From assembly GCA_050944355.1 (NCBI GenBank), contig JBMNQX010000001.1, positions 124,001-188,000 of the forward strand: a stretch of 64,000 bases of DNA, written 5' to 3'. A model generated the notes under the pieces. The model was given only the letters and a program-made list of their open reading frames with translations, was not told where the DNA came from and searched no databases. Every line of letters begins with the position of its first letter. Within the stretch, counting starts at the first letter, position 1. A program made the position numbers and the translations under genes. The stretch comes from UBA4285 sp050944355. Its GTDB lineage: Bacteria > Bacillota > Clostridia > Lachnospirales > Lachnospiraceae. This document shows positions 55,006 through 63,485 of the stretch, piece after piece.

Positions 55006-56076
55006 TTATGCATCGGGCGTTTCAGTTTTAAGCATCACCAGATTATTCGGTGACATCACTTTGATCGGCGCGCCGTTCATGATGATTGTTCCCTTGTTGT
55101 AATGAATCGTAAAGTCGGTAATGGTATTCTCCTCGGCGTTCATGGAAAGCAGATGCCTGTTGTCCGGAAAGAGGCAGAGATACTTTGGAAATCTGCCGCT
55201 GATCGGAAGAGAAGAGAGAATTGAAAGCGTTCCGCGCTCTTTGTTTACGTTGTAAATCGTGACCGTGTTGCTGCCGGCGTTCGAGCAGATGGCATTTTTG
55301 CCGTCAGGCGTGAAAATAAAATCATACGGCGCGTTGTTGTCTTTGTGTGAGCTGCGCACTGTGAATATCGTCTGGACCGGAGTGACACTCACCTTGCTGC
55401 CTTCTTTTTTGTACGAGAAAACATCGATCAGATTTTTGTTCTCACAGACAACATAGGCATATTTTCCGTCGGCTGAGAATACAATCTGGCGCGGAGCGCT
55501 GTCGAGCTGCGTCCGGATGATATCGACCAGCTTCAGACGGCCGCTTTCGTGATTGAACTTATAAATTTTAATCTGGTCGATTCCGGAGTCGCAGGCGCAC
55601 AGATATTCTTCATCCGGGGAGAACACGCAGCACTCTACGTGCGGGCTGTTGCTTCTGTCTGCGAACATCCCGAGACCATTGTGGTAGATTTCTTCTGTGA
55701 TGCAGTCCAGAGCACCCGAAGGGTTCAGACGGATCACCGTGACTTTCCCGTCGTGATAACCGGATACGACGAGATAATCGTTGGCCCTGGTCAATGCGAT
55801 ATGGCAGCCTCTCATGCCGTTGATCGAAAGCGTGTTGATCATTTCCAGACCGCCGTCCGGGAGAATCGTAAACGCTGAGACGCCTTCGTCGCATATCGAA
55901 TACAGGAAGCGGCCGTCGTGTGAAACTGCGATATACGAGGCGTTGTTAATCTTTACCGTGCCGTTTTCACGAGGAATCAGACGTCCGGCCGGCACATCCA
56001 CATCAAAAATCTGGATGCCGCCGTCCTTATTCTGACGGGTATAGCACCCAAGGTATGCTGTGTATTTTACAGCCAT
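55006..56076 (-). CDS. Lactonase-family beta-propeller protein
   Basis: A 356-residue seven-bladed propeller of the 6-phosphogluconolactonase (YkgB/Pgl-type, Lactonase PF10282) family. Repeats of the type 'SPDEEYLCACDSG', 'SADGKYAYVVCE' and 'TPDGKNAICSNAGSNTV' mark the blades. There is no signal peptide. It may hydrolyse 6-phosphogluconolactone in the pentose phosphate pathway, but many relatives have other or no known substrates. It is a single gene with its own promoter and terminator. Confidence 0.85.
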   Translation of the reverse strand: MAVKYTAYLGCYTRQNKDGGIQIFDVDVPAGRLIPRENGTVKINNASYIAVSHDGRFLYSICDEGVSAFTILPDGGLEMINTLSINGMRGCHIALTRANDYLVVSGYHDGKVTVIRLNPSGALDCITEEIYHNGLGMFADRSNSPHVECCVFSPDEEYLCACDSGIDQIKIYKFNHESGRLKLVDIIRTQLDSAPRQIVFSADGKYAYVVCENKNLIDVFSYKKEGSKVSVTPVQTIFTVRSSHKDNNAPYDFIFTPDGKNAICSNAGSNTVTIYNVNKERGTLSILSSLPISGRFPKYLCLFPDNRHLLSMNAEENTITDFTIHYNKGTIIMNGAPIKVMSPNNLVMLKTETPDA

Positions 56077-56109
56077 GCTAATTCACTGCCTTTCTCATTA
56101 TTTTATAAT

Positions 56110-56138
56110 ATCTTAAAACGATCAGAGCAGCTTTTCAA
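56110..56138 (-). promoter_or_regulatory. Putative promoter of the lactonase gene
   Basis: On the minus strand, TTGAAA (56133-56138), a 17-base spacer and TAAGAT (56110-56115). Confidence 0.45.
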
Positions 56139-56168
56139 CCAAGAATAATGCTTATTTGCCGCAAGTGA

Positions 56169-56197
56169 TTGACCGATTCCCGCGCACAAATTATAAT
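56169..56197 (+). promoter_or_regulatory. Sigma-A promoter for the nrdR-aro genes
   Basis: TTGACC (56169-56174), a 17-base spacer and perfect TATAAT (56192-56197), about 60 bases before the nrdR ATG. Confidence 0.75.
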
Positions 56198-56256
56198 ATG
56201 TATACAAAATGTGTAAAATCCGCCTGAGTGACTGGCATGGATTTCGGAGGACAGAT

Positions 56257-56718
56257 ATGAATTGCCCATATTGCGGTGCTGAAGATACGAAAGTCATTGA
56301 TTCGAGGCCCACAGAGGACGGCTCAATCCGCCGCCGCAGACAGTGCGTTGTCTGCGGCCGGCGTTTTACTACGTATGAGAGACTTGAGATGACGCCGCTT
56401 ATCGTCATCAAAAAAGACAAGACCCGCGAGCCGTTTGACAGAAACAAGGTCTATGCGGGTGTCATGCGTTCCTGTTACAAGACGCAGGTCACGCAGAGTG
56501 AGATGATAAAGCTCACGGATGAAGTCGAGTCGGAACTTATGGCGATGGACAAGCAGGAAATTCCCTCGTCTGTCATCGGTGACCTCGTGATGAAGAAACT
56601 GAAGGCGCTGAATGAGGTGGCCTATGTCCGTTTCGCAAGCGTATACCGTGAATTCAAGGACGTCGAGTCATTCATGGAGGAAGTCAGCAGCATGAAAGAC
56701 AAAGGAGACAGCACTTGA
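56257..56718 (+). CDS. nrdR: Ribonucleotide reductase regulator NrdR
   Basis: A 153-residue repressor from the ATG at 56257 after GGAGG. The zinc ribbon MNCPYCGAEDTKVIDSR and CVVCGRRFTTYER is followed by the ATP-cone (LIVIKKDKTREPFDRNKVYAGV). NrdR senses ATP/dATP and represses nrd operons. No nrd gene lies in the window. yqeG begins inside its last codons. Confidence 0.97.
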   Translation: MNCPYCGAEDTKVIDSRPTEDGSIRRRRQCVVCGRRFTTYERLEMTPLIVIKKDKTREPFDRNKVYAGVMRSCYKTQVTQSEMIKLTDEVESELMAMDKQEIPSSVIGDLVMKKLKALNEVAYVRFASVYREFKDVESFMEEVSSMKDKGDST

Positions 56719-57248
56719 GAAGACACGCCGGATGGATGCCCACCGCCTATTTTCATTCCATTTATTCGATTGATTTCGATCTGTTGTACCGCAGAGGATT
56801 CCGCGGTCTGATTCTCGATATTGACAATACCCTTGTTCCGCATGACGCCAAAGCTGACAGGCGGGCGCGGGAATTTATGGAATATGTCCATGATCTGGGA
56901 TTTGACACCTGTTTTCTCTCGAATAACAAAAGGGAAAGAGTTCTCCCATTTGCCAGAGCGTGCCGCTCATCTTTTATCTGCAAGGCCGGAAAGCCCGCAC
57001 CGCGCGCGTATTACCGCGCGATGAGGAGAATGATGACAGACAGAACCGACACACTTGTCATCGGAGATCAGATTGTCACGGACATTTGGGGAGCAAATAT
57101 GGCCGGAATTCCGTCAATCCTGCTCGATCCGATCAACCGCCATGAGGAATTTCAGATTGTTCTGAAACGATTCCTGGAATGGCCTGTCCGGGCGGTATTC
57201 CGCCGGCGGTATGGCATGAACCGATATGAGAGTCTTTACGCGGAGTGA
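56715..57248 (+). CDS. yqeG: YqeG-family HAD (IIIA-type) phosphatase
   Basis: A 177-residue HAD protein with a TTG start at 56715, four bases before the nrdR stop ends, and AGGAG just upstream. It has the HAD motif I GLILDIDNTLV, motif II FLSNN, the lysine KAGKPAP and motif IV VIGDQIVTDIWGANMAG. The substrate is unknown; in Bacillus the gene lies with yqeH and aroE. The same link to aroE is seen here. Confidence 0.92.
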   Translation: MRRHAGWMPTAYFHSIYSIDFDLLYRRGFRGLILDIDNTLVPHDAKADRRAREFMEYVHDLGFDTCFLSNNKRERVLPFARACRSSFICKAGKPAPRAYYRAMRRMMTDRTDTLVIGDQIVTDIWGANMAGIPSILLDPINRHEEFQIVLKRFLEWPVRAVFRRRYGMNRYESLYAE

Positions 57249-57267
57249 AAAGAGGGCCTGAGTCAAA

Positions 57268-58161
57268 ATGGAAATTGAAGGAACGACAAAAGTATACGGG
57301 CTGATCGGAAATCCGGTGGCTCACTCGATATCGCCGCTGATTCACAATCTCCTGGCGCAGAAGCTCGGACTGGACATGACCTACGTGTGCTTTCCGGTGG
57401 AAAATGCGGACGTGAAGCAGGCGGTGGAAGGCGCATGGGCTCTTGGCATCCAGGGACTCAATGTGACAGTTCCGCACAAGCAGAGCGTGAGAGAAGTTAT
57501 CACGAGCGTGGATCCGCTTGCGGATGCGGTGGGAGCTGTCAACACTCTCGTAAGGACACCGGAAGGTTTTACCGGTTATAATACCGATGTCGAAGGATTC
57601 GCAAGAGAGGCAAAGGTGAGCCAGATCGGACTTGACGGCGCCGGGGCTGTCGTCATCGGCGCCGGAGGCGCCGCAAGAGGAGTGTGCTTCAGTCTGGCCC
57701 GGGCGGGGGCGAAGCGGATCGTCATAGCCAATCGGACTGCCGGTAAGGCTGAGCTGATTGCTGACGCGGTCAACGGCTGGTCAAAGAAGGATTTATGCGT
57801 TCCGCAGTCCCTGAATGTTCTCTCGGATGCCCGAAATCTCACAGATCTTGTGGGCGAAGGATATCTGGCAGTTCAGGCTACATCGGTCGGGCTGTATCCG
57901 AAAACAGATCGGACTCCGGTGAAAAATGCGGATTTCTTTATACATGCATCGGCGGGAATCGACATAATATACAACCCCGAGGAAACGCGCTTCATGAGTC
58001 AGATGAGAGCAGCCGGGCATCCTGCCTTTAACGGTCTTGCGATGCTCTTGTTTCAGGGAATCGCTTCTTTTGAGCTCTGGACAAAAATGACAGTCCCGCA
58101 GGATACTGTCCGCGAAGTATATGCAGCCATGCAGCAGAAAATGGCAGAAAAACGCAAATGA
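57268..58161 (+). CDS. aroE: Shikimate dehydrogenase
   Basis: A 297-residue NADP-dependent enzyme. The substrate site is GLIGNPVAHSISPLIHN with LNVTVPHKQSV (catalytic Lys) and GYNTDVEGF (catalytic Asp); the NADP loop is VIGAGGAARGV. It reduces 3-dehydroshikimate to shikimate. It begins 19 bases after yqeG and overlaps aroK by four bases. Confidence 0.97.
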   Translation: MEIEGTTKVYGLIGNPVAHSISPLIHNLLAQKLGLDMTYVCFPVENADVKQAVEGAWALGIQGLNVTVPHKQSVREVITSVDPLADAVGAVNTLVRTPEGFTGYNTDVEGFAREAKVSQIGLDGAGAVVIGAGGAARGVCFSLARAGAKRIVIANRTAGKAELIADAVNGWSKKDLCVPQSLNVLSDARNLTDLVGEGYLAVQATSVGLYPKTDRTPVKNADFFIHASAGIDIIYNPEETRFMSQMRAAGHPAFNGLAMLLFQGIASFELWTKMTVPQDTVREVYAAMQQKMAEKRK

Positions 58162-58694
58162 GAAATATTGTGCTGCTCGGATTCATGGGGGCCGGCAAGA
58201 CGACAGTGGCGCAGGAACTCAGGCGCCTGGCCGGGCTGAACCTGATTGATACCGATGATGAAATTGTAAAAAAAGACGGCAGAGAGATCCGCGACATTTT
58301 CCGGGAGGACGGCGAGACGGCTTTCCGGGACATGGAGACAGAACTGCTGAGACAGCTCTCTGAAATGAATATTTCCGATACTGTGATTTCGGTCGGCGGC
58401 GGTCTGCCAATGCGGGAGGAAAATCGGAAGCTCATGAAAGATGCGGGCTGCTGCTTTTATCTGAAAGCACCGGCGGATGTGCTCGCCGGACGGCTTCAGA
58501 ATGATCTGACAAGGCCGGTTCTTGAGGGAAAGAGCGGCGAAGACCTCAAAAATCATATTCTGGGACTTATGAAAAAGCGCGAGGAAAAGTATCTTGACGC
58601 GGCGGACGAGGTCATCGACACGCAGGGGCTTTCGGTCCGGCAGACTGCCGAGAAAATTCTGGCGGTAATGGAAGAGAGGTATAAACGCATATGA
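58158..58694 (+). CDS. aroK: Shikimate kinase
   Basis: A 178-residue kinase with Walker A GFMGAGKTT, the shikimate-binding LIDTDDEIVK, FREDGETAFRDMET and VISVGGGLPM, and the lid arginine in NDLTRPVL. It phosphorylates shikimate with ATP. It overlaps aroE and aroQ by four bases each, a sign of coupled translation. Confidence 0.96.
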   Translation: MRNIVLLGFMGAGKTTVAQELRRLAGLNLIDTDDEIVKKDGREIRDIFREDGETAFRDMETELLRQLSEMNISDTVISVGGGLPMREENRKLMKDAGCCFYLKAPADVLAGRLQNDLTRPVLEGKSGEDLKNHILGLMKKREEKYLDAADEVIDTQGLSVRQTAEKILAVMEERYKRI

Positions 58695-59137
58695 AACTTC
58701 TGGTTATGAACGGGCCGAACATCAACTTTCTCGGAATCCGGGAAAAGGGAATTTACGGGACGGAGACATTTGAGACGCTTGAGGAAATGATCCGCAAAAA
58801 GGGTGAAGAACTCGGCGTAGGCGTCGAACTGTTCCAGAGCAATGCGGAGGGTGCGCTGATCGACCGCCTTCAGCAGGCATACCGCGAGGGCGTTGACGGA
58901 ATCGTATTCAATCCCGGCGCGTACACGCATTACAGTTATGCGCTGCGCGATGCCATCAGTTCAATCGCGCCGATTCCGGTCATCGAGGTTCACATTTCTA
59001 ATGTTCACAAGCGGGAGGATTTCCGCCACATTTCCGTGACGGCACCGGCGTGCATGGGACAGATTGTGGGGCTGGGACTGAACGGATATCTGCTCGCAAT
59101 GGAGGCTTTGACCCGCGAAAAGCGAAAAAATGAGTGA
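58691..59137 (+). CDS. aroQ: 3-dehydroquinate dehydratase, type II
   Basis: A 148-residue dodecamer-forming enzyme. Key parts are MNGPNINFLGIREKGIYG (active-site Arg and Tyr), FQSNAEGALIDRL, FNPGAYTHYSYALRDAI and EVHISNVHKREDFR (catalytic His). It dehydrates 3-dehydroquinate. The step order in the operon is AroE, AroK, AroQ; other shikimate genes are elsewhere. Confidence 0.97.
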   Translation: MKLLVMNGPNINFLGIREKGIYGTETFETLEEMIRKKGEELGVGVELFQSNAEGALIDRLQQAYREGVDGIVFNPGAYTHYSYALRDAISSIAPIPVIEVHISNVHKREDFRHISVTAPACMGQIVGLGLNGYLLAMEALTREKRKNE

Positions 59138-59144
59138 TGAACAC

Positions 59145-59173
59145 TTGCACGCGGATGTCAGATATTATAGAAT
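59145..59173 (+). promoter_or_regulatory. Sigma-A promoter for efp
   Basis: TTGCAC (59145-59150), a 17-base spacer and TAGAAT (59168-59173). The leader is about 25 bases with AAGGAGG. Confidence 0.6.
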
Positions 59174-59204
59174 TATATAAGTTTGTTAAGGAGGAACTGC
59201 GGAT

Positions 59205-59762
59205 ATGGTAGCAGCAGGAGATTTTAAGAACGGCATCACAGTCGAAATGGACGGCGGAATCTGGCAGATCATTGAGTTCCAGCACGTAAAGCCGGGCAAA
59301 GGTTCGCCGTTTGTAAGAACGAAGCTTAAGAACATCATTACAGGAGGTGTTGTCGAGAAGACGTTCCGTCCGACTGAGAAGCTTCCTACGGCACATATTG
59401 ACAAGCGCGACTATACATATCTGTATCAGGATGGCGATCTGTACAATTTCATGGATACAGAGACATATGAGCAGATTGCACTTTCCAGGGAGACCGTCGG
59501 CGATTCTCTCAAGTTTGTGAAGGAGAACGACGTCGTGAAGCTTGACAGCCACGACGGCGATGTATTCGCCATTGAGCCGCCTCTGTTCGTAGAACTCGAG
59601 GTTACGGAGACCGAGCCGGGCGTCAAGGGAAATACGGCGACGAATGCCACAAAGCCGGCAACTGTTGAGACGGGTGCCGAGGTTATGGTTCCGCTGTTTG
59701 TAAATGAAGGCGATAAGATCAAGATCGACACCAGAACCGGTGAGTATCTTTCCCGTGTCTGA
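59205..59762 (+). CDS. efp: Translation elongation factor P
   Basis: A 185-residue EF-P with three beta-barrel domains. The modified loop is KPGKGSPFVRTKLKN; the conserved C terminus is GDKIKIDTRTGEYLSRV. It relieves stalling at polyproline. In Bacillus aroQ, pepP and efp are near each other; here pepP is missing between aroQ and efp. Confidence 0.98.
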   Translation: MVAAGDFKNGITVEMDGGIWQIIEFQHVKPGKGSPFVRTKLKNIITGGVVEKTFRPTEKLPTAHIDKRDYTYLYQDGDLYNFMDTETYEQIALSRETVGDSLKFVKENDVVKLDSHDGDVFAIEPPLFVELEVTETEPGVKGNTATNATKPATVETGAEVMVPLFVNEGDKIKIDTRTGEYLSRV

Positions 59763-59797
59763 AATTATCTGACTTAAATCTGAATCAAATATGAAAG

Positions 59798-59833
59798 GCG
59801 GCAGGATGAGTTCAAAATCATCCTGCCGCTTTT
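59798..59833. terminator. Convergent terminator between efp and lepB
   Basis: A 12-pair stem GCGGCAGGATGA/TCATCCTGCCGC (59798-59809 and 59818-59829), with four T residues on the plus side and a weaker T-rich run on the minus side. Confidence 0.8.
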
Positions 59834-59837
59834 GCTG

Positions 59838-60551
59838 TCACTCAATCATTTTGAAGGAAAGCCGGTGCGTAGTTCCGCTGTAATAGCGGAAGATCGCTTT
59901 TGCGAGGATTTTATCGCGCGACACGTATGTGTTGGTCCAGAACCTCGCGTCATTTGAATGATTCCGGTTGTCACCGAGGACCAGGTACGAATTCTCGGGC
60001 ACGTGGAACACATGCTCTCCGCCTTCGACCGGGTCATAGAGCATGGGCTCAGCCAGATAATCCTCATCGAGCTTTTCGCCGTTGACATAGACGTCAGCCA
60101 GTTCCGGATTATCCGGATTCTGGCGGATTTCAACGGTGTCGCCCGGCAGTCCGATGATGCGCTTGATAAAGCGCTGTGATTCATCGTCCGGGTAGCGGAA
60201 GATGATTACGTCGCCACGCTGCGGGTCCGAATTTATATACGCGAGCCGAAAACCGACAAGACGGTCGCCTATCTCAATGGTGTCCTTCATGGAACCGGAA
60301 GGGACCTTGGCGTTGATGATGACGACTTCCAGAAGAAATATCGATATCGCCAGAGCGATTCCGATCACTTCCAGATCGTCAAGAATCGCGAACAGGACCG
60401 GATGTGCCTGCCTGCGCGGTGAAACGGCCTTTTTCCCGCGCCGTCTGACTTTGTGAACGGTCACTTTTCCGTTCACGTGCCGGGCTTTCTTCGGCCATTT
60501 TTTATTGTTTTTTTGTTTTTCAGAGACCTCTGATACTTCCAGTTTTTCCAT
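59838..60551 (-). CDS. lepB: Signal peptidase I
   Basis: A 237-residue type I leader peptidase. A basic cytoplasmic tail of about 55 residues precedes one membrane helix (about residues 58-79). Catalytic Ser87 is in VPSGSM and Lys130 in RFIKRIIGLPGD; VLGDNRNHSNDARFW is the conserved box E. It removes signal peptides outside the membrane. The start is preceded by only a weak ribosome site, and the htpG terminator ends 18 bases before it. Confidence 0.93.
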   Translation of the reverse strand: MEKLEVSEVSEKQKNNKKWPKKARHVNGKVTVHKVRRRGKKAVSPRRQAHPVLFAILDDLEVIGIALAISIFLLEVVIINAKVPSGSMKDTIEIGDRLVGFRLAYINSDPQRGDVIIFRYPDDESQRFIKRIIGLPGDTVEIRQNPDNPELADVYVNGEKLDEDYLAEPMLYDPVEGGEHVFHVPENSYLVLGDNRNHSNDARFWTNTYVSRDKILAKAIFRYYSGTTHRLSFKMIE

Positions 60552-60569
60552 TCTTCTATAATAATATAC

Positions 60570-60603
60570 AAAAAAAGGGACTCTTCCGTTACAGAAGAGT
60601 CCC
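60570..60603 (-). terminator. Rho-independent terminator of htpG
   Basis: On the minus strand, a ten-pair stem GGGACTCTTC/GAAGAGTCCC (60594-60603 and 60577-60586) with seven T residues (60570-60576). Confidence 0.94.
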
Positions 60604-60643
60604 TCCCTGTTCTCCTGCCTTTAACAGGATAAACATTGTCGGC

Positions 60644-62641
60644 TCATTTTGCAAGCCGGCGGAGAATATCGTTGCTGCGTTTGATGAATTCTGTCATCTC
60701 ATCCGGCTCCAGACTGCCGTGCGACAGGCGGGCCAGGTCATAGAGCTGACGGCAGAGCACAGGCGTGTCCTCTCCGTCAGGATCTTTGAGGACGTGCTGT
60801 ACCAGATCGTTTCCGGCGTTGAGAACCAGCGTCTCCTGTTCCTTGCCGCTGAACGGAAGTGTCTCGCCGTAAGCCGCGTACATCTTCATCATTTCCTGCA
60901 TCCGGTGATCCTGCTCGGAAAGCGTGATGAGAGCGGATACGGACGGATCCGTGAGTTTCTCGACTTTGACGTTCAGCTTGTCATTGTTCAGAGCGCTGCG
61001 GAACGTCTTCGTGAGGCTTTCCGTGTCTGCCTTGAGATCTTCTTCCTTGACATCGGAATCTTTGAACGCCTCGGAGGCTTCCGCGTCGAGACGCATGAAC
61101 TTCAGATCCTTCGTCTTGCTTTCCAGAAAACTGATGTACGGAGCGTCTATTGTCTGATCCAGGCATACGGCGTCGATGCCGCCGGCCTTGAACATGTTGA
61201 TATACTGGCTCTGCTCGTTTTCGTCCGTGTAATAATAGATGACGTTCGGATGCTTTTCTTTGTTCTCATCCAGGCATTCCTGCAGCGTGAGATATTTGCC
61301 GTCGAGATTGCGGAAGATCAGAGCGTCCTTCATCTTTTCGTAGAATTTCTCATCCTGCATCACGCCGTACTTGATGAACGGGTTGATGTCGTTCCAGTAC
61401 TTGTTGTAGTCATCGCGCTGCGTCTTGAACATGCCGGTGAGCTTCTCGGCGACTTTTTTCGTGATATAGCCGGATACCTTCTGCACGAATCCGTCGTTCT
61501 GAAGAGCCGAGCGGCTCACGTTGAGCGGCAGATCCGGACAGTCGATGACGCCTTTCAGCAGCATCAGGTATTCCGGAATCACTTCTTTGATGTTGTCGGC
61601 CACGAATACCTGGTTGCTGTAGAGCTTGATCGTGCCTTCCAGCTTGTCGATATGCGGGTTGAGCTTCGGGAAGTACAGAATGCCCTTCAGATTGAACGGA
61701 TAGTCCATGTTCAGATGAATCCAGAACAGAGGCTCCCTGTAATCGCCGAACACTTTCTGATAGAAAGCAATGTACTCTTCCTTTGTGCAGGTGCTCGGGC
61801 TCTTCGTCCAGAGCGGATGAATGTCGTTGAGCATCACCGGTCTCTTGACGATGGTCGCCATCTTTTTCTCCGGTTCTTTCTCAACGGTCTTTGTCGTGCC
61901 GTCTTCCTGCTTTTCTTCTTCCGTCACGGCCGGCTTCGTGAACTTCTTGATGACGGTGTCCTTGTCTGTGACTTCATCCTCCGGGATGTCCTCCGTCTGC
62001 TGGCCGAGATCTTCGTCTGTCAGATAGATCGGAACCGGCATGAATTCGCAGTACTTGTGAAGAACCTCTTCAGCGGTGTAGTAGTTTGCGAATTTCAGGC
62101 TGTCGTCGTTCAGGAAAAGGGTGATCTCTGTCCCTGTCTCGGCCCGGTCGCCGTCCGTCATCGAGTAGTCCGTTCCGCCGTCGCAGCTCCAGAGAACCGG
62201 TTCGCTGTCCTTCTCCCATGACTTTGTGTTGATCGTAACGCGGTCTGCCACCATGAAAGCAGAGTAGAAGCCCAGTCCGAAATGCCCGATGATCGGATCC
62301 GAACCGCCCTTGTCCTTGAATTTGTCGAGGAATTCCTTGGCGCCGGAAAACGCGATCTGGTTGATATATTTGTCAACCTCATCCGCATTCATCCCGAGGC
62401 CGTTATCGATGAATTTGATCGTCTTGTTCTTGCTGCTGACTTTGACGTCAACTTTGTACTCGAGATCGTCCGGTTTCTTGTAATCGCCCATCAGCTCCAG
62501 CTGATGCAGCTTTGTTATGGCATCTGATCCATTGCTGACAAGCTCGCGGAAGAAGATGTCGTGGTCTGAATACATCCATTTTTTGATAATAGGGAAAATG
62601 TTCTCACTGTTGATCGTGAGACTTCCATGCTTTTCTGCCAT
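60644..62641 (-). CDS. htpG: Chaperone HtpG (Hsp90)
   Basis: A 665-residue Hsp90 from the ATG at 62641, which has AAGGAG; the frame is open 23 codons further but without a site. The ATP site has FFRELVSNGSDAI, IDNGLGMNADEVDKYI and GHFGLGFYSAFMVAD. A charged, Glu/Lys-rich insert between the N and middle domains (about residues 215-260) is longer than in E. coli. The C-terminal dimer region is complete. A CIRCE-like operator upstream suggests control by HrcA. Confidence 0.97.
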   Translation of the reverse strand: MAEKHGSLTINSENIFPIIKKWMYSDHDIFFRELVSNGSDAITKLHQLELMGDYKKPDDLEYKVDVKVSSKNKTIKFIDNGLGMNADEVDKYINQIAFSGAKEFLDKFKDKGGSDPIIGHFGLGFYSAFMVADRVTINTKSWEKDSEPVLWSCDGGTDYSMTDGDRAETGTEITLFLNDDSLKFANYYTAEEVLHKYCEFMPVPIYLTDEDLGQQTEDIPEDEVTDKDTVIKKFTKPAVTEEEKQEDGTTKTVEKEPEKKMATIVKRPVMLNDIHPLWTKSPSTCTKEEYIAFYQKVFGDYREPLFWIHLNMDYPFNLKGILYFPKLNPHIDKLEGTIKLYSNQVFVADNIKEVIPEYLMLLKGVIDCPDLPLNVSRSALQNDGFVQKVSGYITKKVAEKLTGMFKTQRDDYNKYWNDINPFIKYGVMQDEKFYEKMKDALIFRNLDGKYLTLQECLDENKEKHPNVIYYYTDENEQSQYINMFKAGGIDAVCLDQTIDAPYISFLESKTKDLKFMRLDAEASEAFKDSDVKEEDLKADTESLTKTFRSALNNDKLNVKVEKLTDPSVSALITLSEQDHRMQEMMKMYAAYGETLPFSGKEQETLVLNAGNDLVQHVLKDPDGEDTPVLCRQLYDLARLSHGSLEPDEMTEFIKRSNDILRRLAK

Positions 62642-62668
62642 AGTAAAGTACTCCTTTCGATATTCCCT

Positions 62669-62697
62669 ACTGTAGTACGGCGCAGAAAAGATGTCAA
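62669..62697 (-). promoter_or_regulatory. Promoter of htpG
   Basis: On the minus strand, perfect TTGACA (62692-62697), a 17-base spacer and TACAGT (62669-62674), 27 bases before the start codon. It lies six bases downstream of the CIRCE-like repeat. Confidence 0.65.
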
Positions 62698-62703
62698 GAA
62701 AAA

Positions 62704-62730
62704 TTAGCACTCAATTCAAATGAGCGCTAC
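62704..62730. promoter_or_regulatory. CIRCE-like operator upstream of htpG
   Basis: TTAGCACTC-N9-GAGCGCTAC. One half-site is perfect and the other matches at seven of nine positions; the spacer length is exactly nine. It overlaps the last codons and stop of the DUF5721 gene and lies just before the htpG -35. Confidence 0.85.
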
Positions 62731-63289
62731 TATCCGATTCGATTCCTATTTTCGAAAGAAAAGAAGACATGGCCTTGTCGAAGGCATTTTCCGCGGAGCG
62801 ATCCATGGAAAATGTCTTCATCGCCGTTCCCGTCGTGAGGAAAAGCCCTGCCTTGTCGAATGTGATATTCAGAAACATTCCGCTCACCTGATCCGGACGA
62901 ATGCCCGAGCAGGCCGGGTCCGTTCTCAGAATCTGAGTGATTTGCTGCGGGGCGCAGGCGAGTATGATCTTCATTTTGAGCGGCGTCTTTTCTCCGCGGA
63001 TTACATTCCAGACGTACGGACGTAATTTTTTCCAGGAAATGAGGCGGGGAGTGTTGCTGCCGTTTTCAGGGGCATCAGCAGTCTGACGGGAGTTATCCGG
63101 CTCCTCTGCGGGAGAGGCCGTTCTGGCTTCCGCGGGAGGCGCAAACCAGGCGGAATTGGCGCGGCCCGAGATTTCAAAATTGCAGAACGAAGAAACAGAC
63201 GCCTCGACGACATCAAAAGTGTCAAAGACGTCCTGCATCAGCAGTCTGCTCATAAATGTCCGGACATTGGAAATCTCAAGGGAAATCAT
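62711..63289 (-). CDS. DUF5721-family protein
   Basis: A 192-residue protein from the ATG at 63289; a GTG nine bases earlier is also possible. The start (MISLEISNVRTFMSRLLMQDVFDTFDVVEASV) is the family hallmark, split by a Pro/Ala/Glu-rich linker (residues about 50-80). The C-terminal half is compact with mixed strands. No catalytic motif is recognised. I recall DUF5721 as a Lachnospiraceae family of unknown function. Its 3' end carries the CIRCE-like site of htpG, and two tRNA genes lie 25 bases upstream. Confidence 0.82.
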   Translation of the reverse strand: MISLEISNVRTFMSRLLMQDVFDTFDVVEASVSSFCNFEISGRANSAWFAPPAEARTASPAEEPDNSRQTADAPENGSNTPRLISWKKLRPYVWNVIRGEKTPLKMKIILACAPQQITQILRTDPACSGIRPDQVSGMFLNITFDKAGLFLTTGTAMKTFSMDRSAENAFDKAMSSFLSKIGIESDSSAHLN

Positions 63290-63314
63290 GTCGATCACCA
63301 GAAAAACTTACTTA

Positions 63315-63385
63315 AGCAGATAACGGGAGTCGGACCCGCCTCTCCAGCTTGGGAAGCTGGCGTTCTACCGATGAACTACATCTGC
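63315..63385 (-). tRNA. tRNA-Gly (anticodon CCC)
   Basis: A 71-base cloverleaf on the minus strand. The acceptor arms are GCAGATG and TATCTGC, and the anticodon stem CCAGC/GCTGG holds the loop TTCCCAA with anticodon CCC. The T arm contains GGGTCCGACTCCC. CCA is not encoded (the gene ends T, then TAAG), so it is added later. Confidence 0.95.
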
Positions 63386-63398
63386 AGGAATATAAAAA

Positions 63399-63471
63399 AG
63401 CTACTGACCGGACTTGAACCGGTGACCTGCTGATTACGAATCAGCTGCTCTACCAACTGAGCCACAGTAGC
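63399..63471 (-). tRNA. tRNA-Thr (anticodon CGT)
   Basis: A 73-base cloverleaf on the minus strand. The acceptor arms are GCTACTG and CAGTAGC, and the anticodon stem GCTGA/TCAGC holds the loop TTCGTAA with anticodon CGT. The T arm contains CCGGTTCAAGTCCGG. CCA is not encoded. It precedes the tRNA-Gly gene by 13 bases. Confidence 0.95.
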
Positions 63472-63485
63472 ACATCGACTTGACT

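Noticed and set aside
60719..62221. A 500-codon open frame antisense to htpG
   Set aside because: htpG is unmistakable on the minus strand; the plus-strand frame has no family resemblance or start signal.
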